From positions 2,516,001 through 2,580,000 of the forward strand of contig CP051232.1 in assembly GCA_017792445.1 (NCBI GenBank): a DNA stretch of 64,000 bases. Direction: 5' to 3'. Below the pieces are notes generated by a model. That model was not told where the DNA came from and searched no databases. It saw nothing but the letters and a program-made list of their open reading frames with translations. The position numbers and the translations under genes were made by a program. Positions 51,578-61,038 of the stretch are shown here, piece after piece. How positions within the stretch are numbered: the first letter of the stretch is position 1; each line of letters opens with the position of its first letter. This stretch comes from Maritimibacter sp. (GTDB taxonomy: Bacteria > Pseudomonadota > Alphaproteobacteria > Rhodobacterales > Rhodobacteraceae).

Positions 51578-51639
51578 GCCGCCCCTTTCATAGCTCGCCG
51601 GAAACGATGCCGGCACCGAAGAACGCGGTCACTCCCGCG
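51578..51639 (-). promoter_or_regulatory. gcvT leader between riboswitch and start codon
   Basis: This 62-nt leader contains the expression platform. Its GC-rich inverted parts (for example GCCGGAAACGATGCCGGC, read on the plus strand) can form a stem near the ribosome-binding site. Confidence 0.5.
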
Positions 51640-51800
51640 CACGATGCCCCCTCTGTCCTTTCGCCTGAGATCGTTATCCCTTCGGCGGACGCCCATCGCG
51701 CCTCTCTCCAGAGTTTCTGACCGACCAGCAGGTCCTGTTGCCTGAGAGTTTACCGGGGCGGTTGCTCCTTCGGCACCGGTCTGAACCGGTTCTCCCTGGG
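51640..51800 (-). promoter_or_regulatory. Tandem glycine riboswitch controlling gcvTHP
   Basis: Read on the minus strand, two glycine-aptamer cores are evident. Aptamer 1 (about 51709-51800) has GCCGAAGGAGCAACC and CTCTCAGGCAACAGGACC. Aptamer 2 (about 51642-51708) has CCGCCGAAGGGATAACG and ATCTCAGGCGAAAGGACAG. The conserved CCGAAGG and CTCAGGC-AAAGGAC blocks occur in both. Glycine binding would turn on expression of the glycine cleavage operon. Confidence 0.93.
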
Positions 51801-51880
51801 TCGGCTGCGCTCACGCTACGCGAAGCGCCGCGGTGCGGCAAGGGGTTGTGTTCGGGGCGCGGACAGGCGACCTGTCGGGC

Positions 51881-52444
51881 ATGTCTGATCCCTTCTTCTT
51901 CGGCTACGGCTCGCTTGTGAACCGCAACACGCACGTCTTCACCGACGCGCACCCCGCAACGCTGAAAGGCTGGCGGCGGGTCTGGCGCCACACGCGCCTG
52001 CGCCCGGTGGCCTTCCTGACAGCCGAGCCCGCCGACGGGGTCGAGATCGAGGGTCTGGTCGCCCATGTGCCCGGCGACGACTGGGTTGCGCTGGACGAGC
52101 GCGAGGCGGCCTATGACCGCACGGTGGTGACCGACCGCATCGGCCACCCCGTCACCCGCGCGATCGAGGTGCAAGTCTATTCGATCCCGGACGGAAAGCA
52201 CGGGGTCCCCGACGAGGCGCATCCGGTGCTGCTCAGCTATCTCGACGTGGTGGTGCAGGGCTATCTGCGGGAATACGGCGAGGCGGGCGTCGCCCGGTTC
52301 TTCCAAACCACCGGCGGCTGGGACGCCCCGATCCGCGACGACCGCGCCGCGCCGGTCTACAGCCGCCATCAGGTGCTGGGCGACGACGAACGCGTGCTGG
52401 TCAACGACTGGCTGCGCGAAGTGGACGCGCGGGTCATCGCCTGA
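51881..52444 (+). CDS. Gamma-glutamylcyclotransferase-like protein
   Basis: A 187-residue GGCT-fold protein. The N-terminal FFFGYGSLVNRNTH carries the YGSL substrate loop, and the later WVALDEREAAYDR holds the candidate catalytic Glu. The fold releases 5-oxoproline from gamma-glutamyl compounds, or acts on a similar amine. It is divergent from gcvT and so lies next to the riboswitch but is read the other way. The short upstream ORF extension to 51833 lacks a good start signal. Confidence 0.85.
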   Translation: MSDPFFFGYGSLVNRNTHVFTDAHPATLKGWRRVWRHTRLRPVAFLTAEPADGVEIEGLVAHVPGDDWVALDEREAAYDRTVVTDRIGHPVTRAIEVQVYSIPDGKHGVPDEAHPVLLSYLDVVVQGYLREYGEAGVARFFQTTGGWDAPIRDDRAAPVYSRHQVLGDDERVLVNDWLREVDARVIA

Positions 52445-52459
52445 TTTTGGCGTCGGAGC

Positions 52460-52590
52460 GAGGGGCCAGCCCCTCGCGCTCCCCGAGGTATTTCAAAAGA
52501 GAAGAAGCAGCCTCGTCCGCGCCCCTTTCTTCTCTTTCCAAGTACCTCGGGGGAGTCACGCCATGGCGTGACGGGGGCGGAGCCCCCTTT
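52460..52590. repeat. Dispersed CAAATACCTCGGGGG element, two inverted copies (B)
   Basis: A minus-oriented partial copy (52460-52507; read in reverse: CTTCTTCTCTTTTGAAATACC, then CGGGGA) is followed by a full plus copy (52526-52590) with TCTCTTTCCAAGTACCTCGG, GGGGAG, a CACGCCATGGCGTG palindrome and GGGGGCGGAGCCCCC. The two copies face each other, giving a large imperfect inverted repeat between the GGCT-like gene and the convergent aldolase gene. Confidence 0.75.
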
Positions 52591-52640
52591 CGTTCTTCAT
52601 GCGCAATTTTGGTGCGACGGGGCAAAGCGCCCTTCCGCCG

Positions 52641-53795
52641 TCAGTAACTCCGCCCGCGTGCCGAGACGGGCCACAGCGCCTCGACCACGCCGTTCCGCAC
52701 ACCGACGTACCAGTCGTGCAGGTTGCAGGTCGGATCGCAGTGGCTGGGCACAAGCTTCAGTTTCTCGCCCAGCGTCAGCACGTTGCCCGTGTCTTCGATG
52801 GTGCCGTGTTCGTCCGAGGGCTGGATGTAGGTCACGTCGGTCCGCCCGAAGACATGCGGCACGCCGAACTCGAACGTGGTCGATTTCAGCCCCGCGTCGC
52901 AGACCGCCCGTCCGGGCTGGGCGGTGCTGAGGATCTGTGTCAGCAGGAACAGCGCGTTCTCCCAGGTCCCCGCGTCCAGACGCTTGCCGTCCTCGGCCAG
53001 CACCCGGCCATAGTCGCCGTCCATGAAGGCGTAGGACCCGCACTGGATCTCGGTATAGAGGCCCGAGGCCGTCTCGAACTCGAAACTGCCGGTGCCCGCA
53101 CCGGTCACCGTTTCCGCTGGCAGGCCCGCGTCCTTCAGGGCGTCCAGCACCCCGGACAGCAACGTGTGCAGACCCGCGAAGATTTCGGCCCGCTCGGCGT
53201 GGGTCGGCACGTGCTGAAGCGAGCCGTGATAGGCCTGGATGCCGGCGAACCGCAGGCCCGGCGCGTCGTCCACGGCCTTCGCCAGCGCCACCGCCTCGTC
53301 CGCCGTGCCGACGCCGCAGCGGCGCATGCCGCAGTCCAGTTCGACAAGGCAATCCAGCGTCACGCCGTGCCGCTCGGCGGCGGCCGACAGGTCCGCCACG
53401 TTGCCCGCGTCATCGACGCAGACCGAGACAGTGCCCCCCAGCGACGGCAGCGTCATCAGCCGGTCGATCTTTGCCGGGTCGACGATCTGGTTGGTCACCA
53501 GCACGTCCGTCACGCCGCCGCGCACGAAAGTCTCGGCTTCGGCCACCTTCTGGCAGCAGACGCCAACCGCGCCGCCAAGCTCCATCTGCAGCTTCGCCAC
53601 GTCCACTGACCGGTGCATCTTTCCGTGCGCCCGGTGCCGGATGCCATGCGCGCGGGCGTAGTCGCCCAGCTTGCGGATGTTGCGCTCAAGCGCGTCGAGG
53701 TCGAGCACGAGGGCGGGTGTCTGGATGTCCTTGGCCGCCATGCCGGGCGCGGCGGGGATGTCGTACCCCACCACGAGGTCTTGCAGATCTTTCAT
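52641..53795 (-). CDS. bhcC: BhcC-like (3R)-3-hydroxy-D-aspartate aldolase (PLP, D-threonine aldolase family)
   Basis: A 384-residue fold-type III PLP enzyme of the D-threonine aldolase/alanine-racemase-like group. Motifs: IQTPALVLDLDALERNIRK, the PLP lysine HRAHGKMHRSVDV (about residue 58), VCVDDAGNVADL, ECGMRRCGVG-type LVELDCGMRRCGVG, GAGTGSFEFET and the end HDWYVGVRNGVVEALWPVSA. From memory, the Paracoccus denitrificans BhcC of the beta-hydroxyaspartate cycle matches this pattern closely. It condenses glycine and glyoxylate to 3-hydroxyaspartate or runs in reverse. Its presence near gcvTHP is consistent with glycine/glyoxylate metabolism, but BhcA, BhcB and BhcD are not in the window. A small exported protein gene lies just upstream, 8 bp away. 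Confidence 0.82.
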   Translation of the reverse strand: MKDLQDLVVGYDIPAAPGMAAKDIQTPALVLDLDALERNIRKLGDYARAHGIRHRAHGKMHRSVDVAKLQMELGGAVGVCCQKVAEAETFVRGGVTDVLVTNQIVDPAKIDRLMTLPSLGGTVSVCVDDAGNVADLSAAAERHGVTLDCLVELDCGMRRCGVGTADEAVALAKAVDDAPGLRFAGIQAYHGSLQHVPTHAERAEIFAGLHTLLSGVLDALKDAGLPAETVTGAGTGSFEFETASGLYTEIQCGSYAFMDGDYGRVLAEDGKRLDAGTWENALFLLTQILSTAQPGRAVCDAGLKSTTFEFGVPHVFGRTDVTYIQPSDEHGTIEDTGNVLTLGEKLKLVPSHCDPTCNLHDWYVGVRNGVVEALWPVSARGRSY

Positions 53796-53803
53796 CGGGT
53801 CCC

Positions 53804-54184
53804 TCAGTTGGGCGTGAGTTTCTCCAGCGCGCGGCCGTCGTCCCATGTGCCGTGCAGTTCGCCGTCGGGCATCACCACGTAGACGACCGGGCTTTCCGCG
53901 CCCCAGTCCACGGCCACCAGCCGCCCGTCGATGGCGCCGCGGCCGCGGAACGTATCGTTCCCGACGAACCACGTGAACTCGACCGCTTCGCCTTGCTGCA
54001 CGATCTGCGCACGGCCCATGTACTCGGTGCCATCGGCGTTCAGCCCGCGAGAGCTGTAGGTTCCGGCGATTTCGATCAGGGCGGGGGCGGTGTTCGGTCC
54101 GCTGCCTTTCTTGCCTTCCTGTGCGAAGGCGGGCAGCGCGGCAAGCGCGATCAGGCCGGCGGTGAACAGGCGACGGGTGGTCAT
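53804..54184 (-). CDS. Small exported protein of unknown function (126 aa)
   Basis: This protein has a Sec signal peptide (MTTRRLFTAGLIALAALPAFAQ) and a beta-strand-rich mature part (EFTWFVGNDTFRGRGAIDGR). No domain is recognised. It lies 8 bp upstream of the BhcC-like gene, in the same orientation, so it probably shares its transcript. An alternative upstream start at 54241 gives no signal peptide and is rejected. Confidence 0.65.
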   Translation of the reverse strand: MTTRRLFTAGLIALAALPAFAQEGKKGSGPNTAPALIEIAGTYSSRGLNADGTEYMGRAQIVQQGEAVEFTWFVGNDTFRGRGAIDGRLVAVDWGAESPVVYVVMPDGELHGTWDDGRALEKLTPN

Positions 54185-54269
54185 GCGGGGGGCTCCTGTC
54201 TGGACAGGGCCGAGTGTGTGCCAGCGGCGCAGCGATAGCAAGTCGCCGCGCCGCGCAAAAAGCTGGCGC

Positions 54270-57200
54270 TTACTGAAGCGAGCGGACGCCGATCTCGCCT
54301 TCCTGCCGCGCTTTCATCGCCAGAGCGGCTGCGTGGCTTCCGGCAAGCGTGGTGAAGTACGGGATCTTGTCCATCAGCGCGACGTTGCGCATCGACCGCG
54401 AGTCCTCGACAGCCTGCGCGCCCTCGGTAGAGTTCATCACCAGTGCCACGCCGCCGTCCTTCATCATGTCGACGATGTTCGGACGGCCCTCGTAGGCCTT
54501 CTTCACCACTTCGGCCGCGATGCCCTGTTCCTTCAGGAACGACGCGGTGCCGCGCGTGGCGAGGATGTCAAAGCCAAGGTCGGCAAGGATCTGCGCCGTC
54601 TCGATCAGTTCGGGCGACTTGTCCTCGTCCTTGATCGACAGGAACACCGTGCCGCCTTCGGGCAGTACGGTGCCTGCGCCAAGCTGGGCCTTGTAGAACG
54701 CCTGCGGGAAGGAGCGGTCCCAACCCATGACCTCGCCGGTGGACCGCATTTCCGGCCCAAGCAGCGTGTCGACGCCCGGGAAGCGGGCGAAGGGCATCAC
54801 GGCTTCCTTCACCGAGAACCAAGGCATGTTCGGATCGGCCAGCGTCATCGGGTCGGCCAGCGGCAGCGGGTCGTCCGGGCTCATGCCGGGCGTGTAGGGC
54901 GGCCGCGTCGGGAAGGTGGACAGCGGCTCGCCCGCCATCAGCCGAGCGGCGATGGACGCGATGGCCGAGTCGGTCGCCTTGGCGACGAAGGGCACGGTGC
55001 GCGAGGCGCGCGGGTTCACCTCGATCAGGTAGACCTCGCCGTCCTTCACCGCGAACTGCACGTTCATCAGGCCGACGACGTTCAGGGCGCGGGCCAGCGC
55101 GACGGCCTGACGTTCCAGTTCCTCGACGATGTCGCGCGGCAGCGTATGCGGTGGCAGCGAACAGGCGCTGTCGCCCGAGTGGACGCCGGCTTCTTCGATA
55201 TGCTGCATCACGCCCGCGATGTGGACGTTCTCGCCATCCGACAGGCAGTCGACGTCGACCTCGGTCGCGCCCGACAGGTAGCTGTCCAGCAGCACCGGGC
55301 TGTCACCCGAGACGACGACGGCCTCGTTGATGTAGCGTTCGAGATGCGCCATGTCGCGCACGATCTCCATCGCGCGGCCGCCCAGAACGTAGGACGGACG
55401 TATCACCAGCGGGAAACCGATCCGTTCGGCGGCTGCAAGCGCTTCGGCGTCGGTCGAGGCGATGGCGTTGTTCGGCTGCTTCAGGTCCAGCTTGTGCAGA
55501 AGCGACTGGAACCGCTCGCGGTCTTCGGCAAGGTCGATCGCATCGGGCGTGGTGCCGAGGATCGGAATGCCGGCTTCGTGCAAGGAATTGGCCAGTTTCA
55601 GCGGGGTTTGCCCGCCAAATTGTACGATTACGCCATGCAGCGTGCCCGCTTCCTGCTCAACGCGGAGGATCTCCATCACGTGTTCGAAGGTCAGCGGTTC
55701 AAAGTACAGCCGGTCCGAGGTGTCATAGTCGGTCGACACGGTCTCGGGGTTGCAGTTGATCATGATCGTCTCGTAGCCCTGATCGCTGAGCGCGAAACAG
55801 GCGTGACAGCAGCAGTAGTCGAACTCGATCCCCTGACCGATCCGGTTCGGGCCGCCGCCGAGGATCACGACCTTCTTCTTGTCGGACGGCCGGGCTTCGT
55901 CCTCGACGTCGCCCATCACCGGGCTTTCGTAGGTCGAGTACATATAGGGCGTCTGCGCCTCGAATTCGGCGGCGCAGGTGTCGATGCGCTTGAACACGGC
56001 GGTCACGCCCTGGGCCAGCCGCGCGGCGCGGACGCTGGCCTCGGTCCGTCCGGACAGCTTGGCAAGGCGCGCGTCGGTGAAGCCCAGCATCTTCAGCTTG
56101 CGCAGGCCGGTCTCGTCCTGCGGCAGGCCGTTTTCACGCACGCCAGCCTCGGCGTCCACGATCTCGCGGATGCGGGCAAGGAACCACGGGTCGAACTTGG
56201 TGACGTGCTGGATCGTGTCGTCGTCCAGACCGTGCCGCATCGCTTGTGCGATCATCCGCAGACGGTCCGGCGTCTGGGCCGACAGCGCCTTGATGATGGC
56301 GGCCTCGTCCGGCGTGCCGTCGGCGCCTGGAATGTCGATTTCGTCAAAGCCGGACAGGCCGGTTTCCAGCGAAGCCAGCGCTTTTTGCAAGGATTCGTGA
56401 ATCGTGCGGCCGATGGCCATCGCCTCGCCAACCGACTTCATCGCGGTGGTCAGTTCGGGCTTGGAGCCCGGGAACTTCTCGAAGGCGAAACGCGGGATCT
56501 TGGTGACGACATAGTCGATGGTCGGCTCGAACGAGGCGGGCGTGACCTTGGTGATGTCGTTGTCCAGTTCGTCCAGCGTATAGCCCACGGCCAGTTTCGC
56601 GGCGATCTTGGCGATGGGGAAGCCGGTGGCTTTCGACGCCAGCGCCGAGGACCGCGACACGCGCGGGTTCATCTCGATCACGACCATCCGGCCGTCTTCG
56701 GGGTTCACCGCCCACTGCACGTTGGACCCGCCGGTTTCCACGCCGATCTCGCGCAGCACGGCGATCGAGCCGTTGCGCATGATCTGGTATTCCTTGTCGG
56801 TCAGCGTCAGCGCCGGGGCGACGGTGATCGAGTCGCCGGTGTGGACGCCCATCGGGTCGACGTTCTCGATGGCGCAGACGATGATCGCGTTGTCCGCCTT
56901 GTCGCGGACGACCTCCATCTCGAACTCTTTCCAGCCCAGCAGGCTTTCGTCGACAAGGATCTGCCCCACGGGCGAGGCTTCCATGCCCGACCTGCAGTAC
57001 AGTTCATAGTCTTCGCGGTTGTAGGCCACGCCGCCGCCAGTGCCGCCAAGGGTAAAGGCGGGGCGGATGATCGCGGGCAGGCCGATGTGTTCCAGCGCGT
57101 CCAGCGCGTCTTTCATGCCGGCGGCGATGTCGCGCTTGCCGTTCTCCATCTTCGGAGAGGTCACGATGGTCGCCTTCGGGTTTTCCAGCCCGATCCGGTC

Positions 57201-57608
57201 CATCGCGTCGCGGAACAGCTTACGGTCCTCTGCCATCTCGATGGCGTCGCGCTTGGCGCCGATCATCTCGACGCCGAACTTCTCAAGCACGCCCATCTCT
57301 TCCAGCGCCAGCGAGGTGTTCAGCCCGGTCTGCCCGCCCATCGTCGGCAGCAGCGCGTCGGGGCGTTCCTTCTCGATGATCTTGGCGACGACCTCGGGGG
57401 TGATCGGCTCGATATAGGTCGCGTCGGCAAGGCCGGGGTCGGTCATGATCGTCGCGGGGTTCGAGTTCACCAGGATGACCCGGTAGCCTTCCTCGCGCAG
57501 CGCCTTGCAGGCCTGTGCGCCGGAATAGTCGAACTCGCAGGCCTGCCCGATGATGATGGGACCCGCGCCGATGATCATGATGGACTGGATGTCTGTTCTC
57601 TTCGGCAT
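54270..57608 (-). CDS. carB: Carbamoyl-phosphate synthase large subunit
   Basis: A 1112-residue CarB with the N-terminal [17 protein letters not shown], two ATP-grasp halves ([13 protein letters not shown] and later [15 protein letters not shown]), a Rossmann joint at the middle ([17 protein letters not shown]), and the C-terminal MGS-like allosteric domain. It makes carbamoyl phosphate from bicarbonate, ammonia and two ATP for arginine and pyrimidine synthesis. CarA is not next to it. The ATG at 57608 is the one followed by [16 protein letters not shown]. Confidence 0.98.
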   Translation of the reverse strand: MPKRTDIQSIMIIGAGPIIIGQACEFDYSGAQACKALREEGYRVILVNSNPATIMTDPGLADATYIEPITPEVVAKIIEKERPDALLPTMGGQTGLNTSLALEEMGVLEKFGVEMIGAKRDAIEMAEDRKLFRDAMDRIGLENPKATIVTSPKMENGKRDIAAGMKDALDALEHIGLPAIIRPAFTLGGTGGGVAYNREDYELYCRSGMEASPVGQILVDESLLGWKEFEMEVVRDKADNAIIVCAIENVDPMGVHTGDSITVAPALTLTDKEYQIMRNGSIAVLREIGVETGGSNVQWAVNPEDGRMVVIEMNPRVSRSSALASKATGFPIAKIAAKLAVGYTLDELDNDITKVTPASFEPTIDYVVTKIPRFAFEKFPGSKPELTTAMKSVGEAMAIGRTIHESLQKALASLETGLSGFDEIDIPGADGTPDEAAIIKALSAQTPDRLRMIAQAMRHGLDDDTIQHVTKFDPWFLARIREIVDAEAGVRENGLPQDETGLRKLKMLGFTDARLAKLSGRTEASVRAARLAQGVTAVFKRIDTCAAEFEAQTPYMYSTYESPVMGDVEDEARPSDKKKVVILGGGPNRIGQGIEFDYCCCHACFALSDQGYETIMINCNPETVSTDYDTSDRLYFEPLTFEHVMEILRVEQEAGTLHGVIVQFGGQTPLKLANSLHEAGIPILGTTPDAIDLAEDRERFQSLLHKLDLKQPNNAIASTDAEALAAAERIGFPLVIRPSYVLGGRAMEIVRDMAHLERYINEAVVVSGDSPVLLDSYLSGATEVDVDCLSDGENVHIAGVMQHIEEAGVHSGDSACSLPPHTLPRDIVEELERQAVALARALNVVGLMNVQFAVKDGEVYLIEVNPRASRTVPFVAKATDSAIASIAARLMAGEPLSTFPTRPPYTPGMSPDDPLPLADPMTLADPNMPWFSVKEAVMPFARFPGVDTLLGPEMRSTGEVMGWDRSFPQAFYKAQLGAGTVLPEGGTVFLSIKDEDKSPELIETAQILADLGFDILATRGTASFLKEQGIAAEVVKKAYEGRPNIVDMMKDGGVALVMNSTEGAQAVEDSRSMRNVALMDKIPYFTTLAGSHAAALAMKARQEGEIGVRSLQ

Positions 57609-57813
57609 GGCGTTTCCCCGGGCATGACAGCGGGCGCGTGACGAGCAGAGTCGCGCGCAAAATTGGCGCGGGTTTACGGCCCCTCCGGGTCCGCTGCAAC
57701 CCCCAACGGGGAAACGCTGCGCGCATGTCCGACACGCGTTCACGACAAGGAAAGGCTTGCGCGACCGGTGCGCGATTTGGCAGCAGATGCGGCAGACGAA
57801 ACGGGAGGCGGAA

Positions 57814-58557
57814 ATGTTGCAGGGAAAGCGGGCCATCGTCAGCGGCGCCAGCCGGGGCATCGGGCGGGCAATCGCGCTGCGTCTGGCGCAAGCCGGGGCC
57901 GATGTGATGGTGCACGGCACCAAGGCCGAGGCGCTGAAGGCGCTGGCGCAGGAGATCGCGGCGCTGGGGGTGCGGTCTGCGTGGATCGCGGGCGACGTGG
58001 CCGCGCCCGAAACGGCGCAGGAGGCGGTCGCACAGGCGACAGAGGCGTTCGGCGGCGTCGACATCCTTGTCTGCAACGCCGGGATCAATACGCGATCCTC
58101 GACGCTCGACATGGCGCTGGACGATTGGCAGCGGGTGATGGACGTGAACCTGAACGGCACGCTGCATTTCTGCCGCGCCGTGCTGCCGGGCATGATCGCA
58201 CAGGGCGGCGGCAAGATCGTCAACGTGTCGTCCACCACCGCCAAGACGCCGCACAAGAACGCGGCTCCGGCCTATGGCGCCTCGAAGGCGGCGGTAAATT
58301 ACCTGACGCAGCATCTTGCCCGCGAGATGGCGCCGCACGGTATCTTCGTGAACGCGGTCTGCCCCGGCCCGGTGGAAAGCGACATGACCGCCCAATGGGA
58401 CGAAGCCTATCGCGAACGGGTGCTGGCGGGCGTCCCCATCGGGCGGCTCGGAACGCCAGAGCAGATCGCCGAGACGGTTGTTTTTCTGGCCGGTCCGGGG
58501 TCAGACTTCATCACCGGAGAGACGGTGAACGCCAATGGCGGTACCTACATGAACTAA
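57814..58557 (+). CDS. FabG-like SDR (divergent from carB)
   Basis: A 247-residue classical [16 protein letters not shown], the NAG motif (CNAGINT), catalytic Ser and YxxxK ([20 protein letters not shown]) and a C-terminal region ending GGTYMN. It prefers NADP(H) or NAD(H) and oxidises a secondary alcohol or reduces a ketone. The ATG at 57814 has GGGAGG upstream. It lies 87 bp before the sugar-acid kinase-like gene and probably forms a catabolic unit with it and the GntR gene. Confidence 0.88.
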   Translation: MLQGKRAIVSGASRGIGRAIALRLAQAGADVMVHGTKAEALKALAQEIAALGVRSAWIAGDVAAPETAQEAVAQATEAFGGVDILVCNAGINTRSSTLDMALDDWQRVMDVNLNGTLHFCRAVLPGMIAQGGGKIVNVSSTTAKTPHKNAAPAYGASKAAVNYLTQHLAREMAPHGIFVNAVCPGPVESDMTAQWDEAYRERVLAGVPIGRLGTPEQIAETVVFLAGPGSDFITGETVNANGGTYMN

Positions 58558-58589
58558 GTTAATGTAAACTTGTAAATGCGATGAAATCG

Positions 58590-58617
58590 TTGACTGCAAA
58601 GGGATGCCGGGTTTAGC
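58590..58617 (+). promoter_or_regulatory. Candidate promoter of the kinase-gntR unit
   Basis: TTGACT (58590-58595) followed after 16 bp by TTTAGC (58612-58617), with the kinase start at 58645. Two TGTAAA direct repeats (58563, 58571) lie just upstream and could bind the local GntR protein. The assignments are weak. Confidence 0.4.
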
Positions 58618-58644
58618 TTGAACAACTTTTAGGGAGTTCGGGCG

Positions 58645-59658
58645 ATGGCGGGACCGCGGCTGGCGATCATTGCAGACGATCTGACGGGCGCGCTGGACAG
58701 CGCCGCTCCCTTCGCCGGTATCGACGGCGGCGTGGTCGTGGCGACCCATCTGATGGCGCTTCCCGCCGCGCTGGAGGCCGGGGGCGGCGTGGTCGCCGTC
58801 TCGACCCGCTCGCGCGAGATCCCGGCGAAAGAGGCGCGTGGCCGGGTGGCGGCGGCGCTGGCTGCCATCGGGCCGGACGTGCGGATCTTCAAGAAGATCG
58901 ATTCCCGGCTGAAAGGCCACCTTGCCGCCGAACTGGACCCGGTTCGGGGCCCGCTGACAGTGCTGCCCGCCATTCCGGAATTCGGTCGTATCGTGAAGGA
59001 CGGCGCGCTTCAGGGTTTCGGCGTCGAGACGCCGCTTCCGGTGCTGGACGCGCTGGGCGCGGCGGCCGGTCGCGCGGTCGTGCCCGACGTGGCCACGGAC
59101 GCGGACATGGCGCGGGCGCTCGCCTTGGCCGAGGGCGCGCTTGTCGGCGCGCGGGGGCTGGCGCAGGCGCTGGCGGCCAGCTGGGGTCTTGGACCGGTGG
59201 CCGCGGGCGGTCTGCCCGCGCCGGCCTGCATCGTGGTGGGTTCGACCGACCCGATCACCCGGGCGCAGGTGGCGGCACTCAGCGCCGCGCGGGACGATGT
59301 GCGGGTCGTGTCCGCGCCGGGCGGGCTGGTGCCAGCGCAAGAGCCTGCGGCTGGCATCACCGTGATCATGGCAGAGCCGGGCGCCGAGACGCGTCCGGTC
59401 GCCGTCGCCGCCGCGCTGGCCGACGGGGTGCGCCCGTGGCTTGCCGCGACGCGCGGCGCGCTGCTGACGGGCGGCGCAACGGCAGAGGCGGTGCTGGACG
59501 CGGCGGGGATCGATTGCCTGAAGGTGGCGGGAGAAGCGCTGCCGGGGCTGCCGTTATGTCGCGCCGGCGGACGGGTGATCGTGACGAAATCCGGTGGATT
59601 TGGCGCCGAGGACGCATTACTTCGCCTCGCACCGGCGGCGATCGGGGCGGAAGGATAA
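58645..59658 (+). CDS. Four-carbon acid sugar kinase-like protein (short form, DUF1537)
   Basis: A 337-residue protein of the OtnK/DUF1537 family. The N-terminal IIADDLTGALDSAAPFA carries the substrate-binding Asp-Asp, FKKIDSRLKGH is the second conserved element, and VIVTKSGGFGAEDALL is the C-terminal ATP/SKSG element. Known members phosphorylate D-threonate, L-threonate or erythronate. At 337 residues it is some 70-100 residues shorter than the classical OtnK proteins, but all conserved ends are present, so it looks like an intact short form. It is followed directly by a GntR-family gene. Confidence 0.78.
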   Translation: MAGPRLAIIADDLTGALDSAAPFAGIDGGVVVATHLMALPAALEAGGGVVAVSTRSREIPAKEARGRVAAALAAIGPDVRIFKKIDSRLKGHLAAELDPVRGPLTVLPAIPEFGRIVKDGALQGFGVETPLPVLDALGAAAGRAVVPDVATDADMARALALAEGALVGARGLAQALAASWGLGPVAAGGLPAPACIVVGSTDPITRAQVAALSAARDDVRVVSAPGGLVPAQEPAAGITVIMAEPGAETRPVAVAAALADGVRPWLAATRGALLTGGATAEAVLDAAGIDCLKVAGEALPGLPLCRAGGRVIVTKSGGFGAEDALLRLAPAAIGAEG

Positions 59659-60375
59659 ATGATGGGGCAGGAAGCGGAAAAGAGCGTGGCGCAGCGCCGG
59701 AGTCTGGCGGACGTGGTGTTCGAGCGCCTGAACAGGGCGATCAAGTCCGGGGCCTATGGTGCCGACGAACGCCTGCCGACCGAGCACGACCTTGCCGCCG
59801 AGTTCCAGGTGTCCCGCCCCGTGGTGCGCGAGGCGCTGCGGCGGTTGCGCGAACACGGGCTGATCTATTCCCGTCGCGGCGCGGGCAGCTTCGTGCGGCA
59901 GTCGGGCCTGAAAGAGCCGCTTGGCTTCGGGCAGGTCGCCAGCATCTCGGATCTTGAGCGTTGCTATGAATTCCGCATCACGCTGGAGCCCGAAGCCGCC
60001 GCCGCAGCGGCCTGGCGGCACGATGCCGAAGGGATGGCCGGAATCGAGACGGCGCTGCGCGAAATGCGCGAGGCGACGGATCGCAACCGGCACCGCGAGG
60101 ATGCGGATTTTGCCTTTCACCTCGCCATCGCCCGCGCCTCGGACAATGGATATTTCGCGACTGCGATGGAGGCGCTGGAAGACCATATCGCGGTGGGCAT
60201 GCAGTTTCACGGCGCGTCGCTGAAGGTGACGCCCGACGGGCTGGCGCATGTCTACGGCGAACACAAGGCCATCGCCGAGGCCATTGCCAACCGCGACGCC
60301 GACCGGGCGCGCGACCTCATGCGCACGCACCTGATGGGCTCGCGCGACCGGCTGTTCGACGGCCGGCGGGGCTAG
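59659..60375 (+). CDS. GntR-family regulator, FCD subfamily
   Basis: A 238-residue regulator with the winged helix (LPTEHDLAAEFQVSRPVVREALRRL, about residues 40-64) and an FCD effector domain (DADFAFHLAIARASDNGY, EHKAIAEAI, RAHL-type MRTHLMG). It likely controls the kinase/SDR genes in response to a sugar acid. Either ATG (59659 or 59662) is possible; the ribosome-binding site GGAAGGA (59648-59654) favours 59662. Confidence 0.9.
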   Translation: MMGQEAEKSVAQRRSLADVVFERLNRAIKSGAYGADERLPTEHDLAAEFQVSRPVVREALRRLREHGLIYSRRGAGSFVRQSGLKEPLGFGQVASISDLERCYEFRITLEPEAAAAAAWRHDAEGMAGIETALREMREATDRNRHREDADFAFHLAIARASDNGYFATAMEALEDHIAVGMQFHGASLKVTPDGLAHVYGEHKAIAEAIANRDADRARDLMRTHLMGSRDRLFDGRRG

Positions 60376-60382
60376 GCCCGCC

Positions 60383-60922
60383 TCACCACAGTGCCCAGTG
60401 GCTGTCCGCGAAGGCGTGGCCCACGAAGTGCACGAAGGCGTTCAGGTACAGAACGCCCAGCACCACCGCCGCGACACGCTGCGCGCGTTTGCGGGTCCAC
60501 AGGACCCAAAGGCAGACCGCCGTCAGCGCGGCCTCCAGCAGTCCGAACACTCGGCCGTGATGATCGGCATCCCAGAACGAGACGGGGCTGTGATACGCGC
60601 GGTCGGTGAAGGGCCAGAAATGCGCGTGCGCGTCGCCTGCGTGGAATGGCAGGTCGAAGGCGATATGCAGCAGCGCCGAGGCGGCCAGCAGGACCAGCCG
60701 CCTGCGATTGGTGGCAAGCGCGCCGACCAGCAGCGCGGCATATAGCGGGACCGAGTTGAACAGGTCGACCAGCAGACCGCTCGCGCCCCGGCCAAGCAAA
60801 TGCTCGGCATAAAGGAACAGGTCCGGCAGCAGCGCCCCGCCCAGAATCCACCAGATGTCGCCTTTCCGCGCGCGGCGGCCAAGGGCGGCAAGGGACAGGG
60901 CCATGTGGGCGGGGGTGTTCAT
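60383..60922 (-). CDS. Predicted membrane-bound metal-dependent hydrolase-like protein (YdjM/DUF457-like)
   Basis: A 179-residue protein with about five membrane helices and His/Asp-rich ends: MNTPAHMALSLAALG, LLPDLFLYAEH, LLHIAFDLPFHAGDAHAHFWPF and SFWDADHHG. Spacing of these polar residues resembles the YdjM/LexA-regulated membrane hydrolase group. There is no functional context; it converges with the GntR gene after 7 bp. Function is uncertain. Confidence 0.55.
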   Translation of the reverse strand: MNTPAHMALSLAALGRRARKGDIWWILGGALLPDLFLYAEHLLGRGASGLLVDLFNSVPLYAALLVGALATNRRRLVLLAASALLHIAFDLPFHAGDAHAHFWPFTDRAYHSPVSFWDADHHGRVFGLLEAALTAVCLWVLWTRKRAQRVAAVVLGVLYLNAFVHFVGHAFADSHWALW

Positions 60923-61038
60923 CGGGCGCTCCGTTCGGTCACGGGGGAGGGACCACGCGAAGCGCTTCGGTGCAAGGGGGCGCTGGCGTCAGCGGGCGCG
61001 CGGCGCAGGGGCCCCCGCTTTCGCGGGGACCGGGTCCG

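Noticed and set aside
54090-57641. A 1183-codon open frame on the plus strand over carB
   Set aside because: It is antisense to a complete, unmistakable carB; GC-rich codon use creates long open antisense frames. The translation has no domain, and its His/Arg/Gly-rich composition is typical of such shadows.
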